A DNA stretch of 14,343 nt from JBFKAV01 sp041621405 (lineage in GTDB: Bacteria > Pseudomonadota > Alphaproteobacteria > Rhodobacterales > Rhodobacteraceae), in assembly GCA_041621405.1 (NCBI GenBank), contig JBFKAV010000095.1, positions 1 through 14,343 on the forward strand, written 5' to 3'. The position numbers and the translations under genes were made by a program. The first letter of the stretch is position 1; every line of letters begins with the position of its first letter. A model generated the notes under the pieces. The model saw only the letters and a program-made list of their open reading frames with translations. It made no database searches and was not told where the DNA came from. Shown here piece after piece: positions 12,391 through 14,343 of this stretch.

Positions 12391-13595
12391 CGGTCGATCT
12401 CGCCGAACACCACGTCCATCGTGCCGATGATCGCCGCCACGTCGGCCAGCATGTGGCCGCGGGAAACGTAGTCCATCGCCTGCAGGTGCAGAAAGCCCGG
12501 CGCGCGGAGCTTGGCGCGGTAAGGCCGGTTCGTGCCATCGGCCACCAGGTAGACGCCGAACTCGCCCTTCGGCGCCTCCACCGCGGCATAGACCTCGCCG
12601 GCCGGCACCTTGAAGCCCTCGGTGTAGAGCTTGAAGTGATGGATCAGGGCTTCCATCGAAGTCTTCATCTCGGCCCTCGGCGGCGGCGTGATCTTGCCGC
12701 GGGCGAGCACCTCGCCAGGCTCGTTGCGGAGCTTCTCGCAGGCCTGGCGGATGATATTGGTCGATTCGCGCATCTCGGCCATGCGGCAGAGGTAGCGGTC
12801 GTAGCAGTCGCCGTTCTTGCCCACGGGCACGCGGAACTCGAACTCGTCGTAGCACTCGTAGGGCTGCGCCCGGCGGAGGTCCCAGGCGAGGCCGGAGCCG
12901 CGCACCATCACGCCCGAGAAGCCCCAGCGCTGGATGTCCTCCTCGGTCACCACGCCGATGTCGGCGTTCCTCTGCTTGAAGATGCGGTTCTCGGTCAGAA
13001 GCCCGTCGATGTCGTCCAGGACCTTCGGGAATGCCTCGGCCCAGGCGTCGATGTCCTCGACGAGCTCGGGCGGCAGGTCCTGGTGCACGCCGCCGGGGCG
13101 GAAATAGGCCGCATGGAGCCGCGCCCCGCAGGCGCGCTCGTAGAACACCATCAGCTTCTCGCGCTCCTCGAAGCCCCAGAGCGGCGGGGTGAGCGCGCCC
13201 ACGTCCATTGCCTGCGTGGTGACGTTGAGGAGGTGATTCAGAACGCGCCCGATCTCGGAATAGAGCACCCGGATCAGCGAGGCGCGGCGCGGCACCTCGG
13301 TTCCGGTCAGCCGCTCGATCGCCAGGCACCAGGCATGCTCCTGGTTCATCGGCGCAACGTAGTCGAGCCGGTCGAGATAAGGCAGGTTCTGCAGGTAGGT
13401 GCGGCTCTCCATCAGCTTCTCGGTGCCGCGGTGCAAGAGCCCAATATGCGGGTCGCAGCGCTCCACGATCTCGCCGTCGAGCTCGAGCACGAGTCGCAAA
13501 ACTCCATGGGCCGCAGGGTGTTGCGGGCCGAAGTTGATGTTGAAGTTGCGGATCCGCTGTTCGCCGGTCAAGGCGTCTTCTTTGCCGCCATCCAT
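12387..13595 (-). CDS. nuoD: NADH-quinone oxidoreductase subunit D (NuoD)
   Basis: NuoD (49-kDa subunit, related to the [NiFe]-hydrogenase large subunit) forms the quinone pocket with NuoB and NuoH. The 402-residue product shows FGPQHPAAHGVLRLVLELDG (about 22-41) with the loop histidines at the quinone site, and the 49-kDa signature LHRGTEKLMESR (about 54-65). It ends MDVVFGEIDR, the usual C-terminus. It is a separate gene here, not a NuoCD fusion as in E. coli. The ATG at 13593-13595 has a near-ideal GGAGGTG ribosome binding site and lies four bases after the sulfotransferase stop. The stop overlaps the GTG of the microprotein. Confidence 0.98.
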   Translation of the reverse strand: MDGGKEDALTGEQRIRNFNINFGPQHPAAHGVLRLVLELDGEIVERCDPHIGLLHRGTEKLMESRTYLQNLPYLDRLDYVAPMNQEHAWCLAIERLTGTEVPRRASLIRVLYSEIGRVLNHLLNVTTQAMDVGALTPPLWGFEEREKLMVFYERACGARLHAAYFRPGGVHQDLPPELVEDIDAWAEAFPKVLDDIDGLLTENRIFKQRNADIGVVTEEDIQRWGFSGVMVRGSGLAWDLRRAQPYECYDEFEFRVPVGKNGDCYDRYLCRMAEMRESTNIIRQACEKLRNEPGEVLARGKITPPPRAEMKTSMEALIHHFKLYTEGFKVPAGEVYAAVEAPKGEFGVYLVADGTNRPYRAKLRAPGFLHLQAMDYVSRGHMLADVAAIIGTMDVVFGEIDR

Positions 13596-13599
13596 CGTC

Positions 13600-14343
13600 T
13601 CACACCTCCGTCAAGGCCCACTGCCACGCCTGCGGCAGCCGGCCCATCGTCCGTTCCACGTAGTCGTATTGCGGCCTTAGCCAGTCGCGCGCCGCCTGAA
13701 GCTGCGACGGCTCCATCGCCAGCGCCATGCCCTGATGCACCCGCCGGCTTAGATCGGCCGGCCGCTCGGCGATCCCGAGGAAGCCGCAGAGCGCGCCGAT
13801 TCCCGGATGGGTGAAGAGCTCCTCGAAGAAGGCGACCATCAGCCGGCCGGGCTCGACCGCCTCGCGCAGCCGCTCGAGCCCGCCGCGATAGTCCGAGCGC
13901 ACCGCGATCGCCGTCTCGCGCCCGGCGATCACGCCGTCCAGGATCCGCGCCGCCCGCGCCTTGCCGACTGTACCTTCGCCGCGACGGCGCGCCATCATGC
14001 GCACATGGCTCCACAGCCGCTCGATCGGGTCGCGCAGGATATAGAGGAACCGCACGTCGGGCAGCAGCCCGGCCATCTGCCCGAGCCTCTCGGCGGACAG
14101 GAGCGAATAGCCTGGCGTCACGTCCGCCACCAGCCTGGCCCCGCCCCGCTCCTCCGTCAGGTAGGCCACGTAGGCCGCCTCGTCGACCGGCTTCTGCAGG
14201 AGCGCGAGCAGTGCCCTGAGGTCAGCGAGCTCGCCCGCGCCGACCAGCGCCTGCTCGGTTCCGGCGGTGGCCATCGCCTGCTCCAGCCGCGCGATCCGCT
14301 TCTTCACCTCGGCCCGCGCCCAAGTCGCGCCGAGGTCGTGGCA
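13600..14343 (-). CDS. Sulfotransferase-like protein, C-terminal 247 residues, 5' end beyond window
   Basis: The frame is open to the right edge, so the gene starts off-window; a GTG at 14305-14307 is not needed as a start. The visible part has the PAPS 3'-phosphate motif of sulfotransferases, LPDVRFLYILRDPIERLWSH, with the conserved Arg and Ser (fragment residues about 104 and 112), preceded by LVADVTPGYSLLSAERLG, a segment typical of the Sulfotransfer_1/3 fold. The C-terminal third contains FFEELFTHPGIGALCGFLGI, then LRPQYDYVERTMGRLPQAW, typical of bacterial members. The 5'-PAPS loop (PKTGTT-like) would lie off-window and was not seen. The family moves sulfate from PAPS to a hydroxyl or amine; the acceptor is unknown. 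It ends four bases before nuoD and its end carries the GGAGGTG ribosome binding site of nuoD. Confidence 0.82.
   Translation of the reverse strand, partial: CHDLGATWARAEVKKRIARLEQAMATAGTEQALVGAGELADLRALLALLQKPVDEAAYVAYLTEERGGARLVADVTPGYSLLSAERLGQMAGLLPDVRFLYILRDPIERLWSHVRMMARRRGEGTVGKARAARILDGVIAGRETAIAVRSDYRGGLERLREAVEPGRLMVAFFEELFTHPGIGALCGFLGIAERPADLSRRVHQGMALAMEPSQLQAARDWLRPQYDYVERTMGRLPQAWQWALTEV

Noticed and set aside
12141..13814. A 557-codon plus-strand frame
   Set aside because: Antisense to nuoD and parts of its neighbours; nuoD has full family motifs and a strong ribosome binding site.

Overview
The window is the central part of a proton-pumping NADH:quinone oxidoreductase (respiratory complex I, nuo) operon. 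Every gene lies on the minus strand, so transcription runs from the right end to the left end. The high G+C content, the mitochondrial-like subunit set (NuoG without the N7 cysteine motif, a long NuoE with an added C-terminal domain) and the small unrelated genes set between the nuo genes all point to an alphaproteobacterium. The family Rhodobacteraceae (Rhodobacter/Paracoccus relatives) is the most likely; their nuo clusters are known to carry many interspersed unidentified reading frames. The species cannot be named from the sequence.

In order of transcription (right to left) the layout is: a sulfotransferase fragment cut by the window end; nuoD; a 52-residue hydrophobic microprotein; two tandem paralogous secreted proteins; nuoE; a membrane-anchored helix-hairpin-helix protein; a two-helix membrane protein (DUF5337-like); nuoF; an unrecognised 82-residue protein; a MAPEG-family membrane protein; a DUF3291-family protein; a secreted DUF5333-like protein; nuoG; a doubtful 36-codon ORF; nuoH; nuoI; a 58-residue coiled-coil protein; a carboxymuconolactone decarboxylase-family protein; nuoJ; nuoK; and the first 353 codons of nuoL. 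NuoA-C are expected beyond the right end and nuoM-N beyond the left end.

The nuo genes encode most of an intact enzyme. NuoE, F and G form the NADH-oxidising module (FMN and Fe-S clusters). NuoD and NuoI, with NuoB/C off-window, form the quinone-reducing arm. NuoH, J, K and L form the proton-translocating membrane arm. The key ligand residues are present in every subunit visible here.

The accessory genes are the interesting part. Eleven well-supported or likely non-nuo genes plus one doubtful one occupy gaps in the operon, many joined to neighbours by 4-base stop/start overlaps or by ribosome binding sites embedded in the upstream stop region. Four themes stand out: (i) one helix-hairpin-helix domain occurs twice, at the NuoE C-terminus and on the adjacent membrane-anchored protein; (ii) three predicted exported proteins, each with two cysteines, lie in an operon whose catalytic arm is cytoplasmic; (iii) a run of tiny hydrophobic or coiled-coil proteins could be assembly factors or lineage-specific subunits; (iv) GC-rich hairpins sit just upstream of the ribosome binding sites of nuoE and of both secreted paralogs. 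No strong promoter or intrinsic terminator was found, and no gene-free stretch exceeds 179 bases. No tRNA, rRNA, CRISPR array or insertion sequence was seen.
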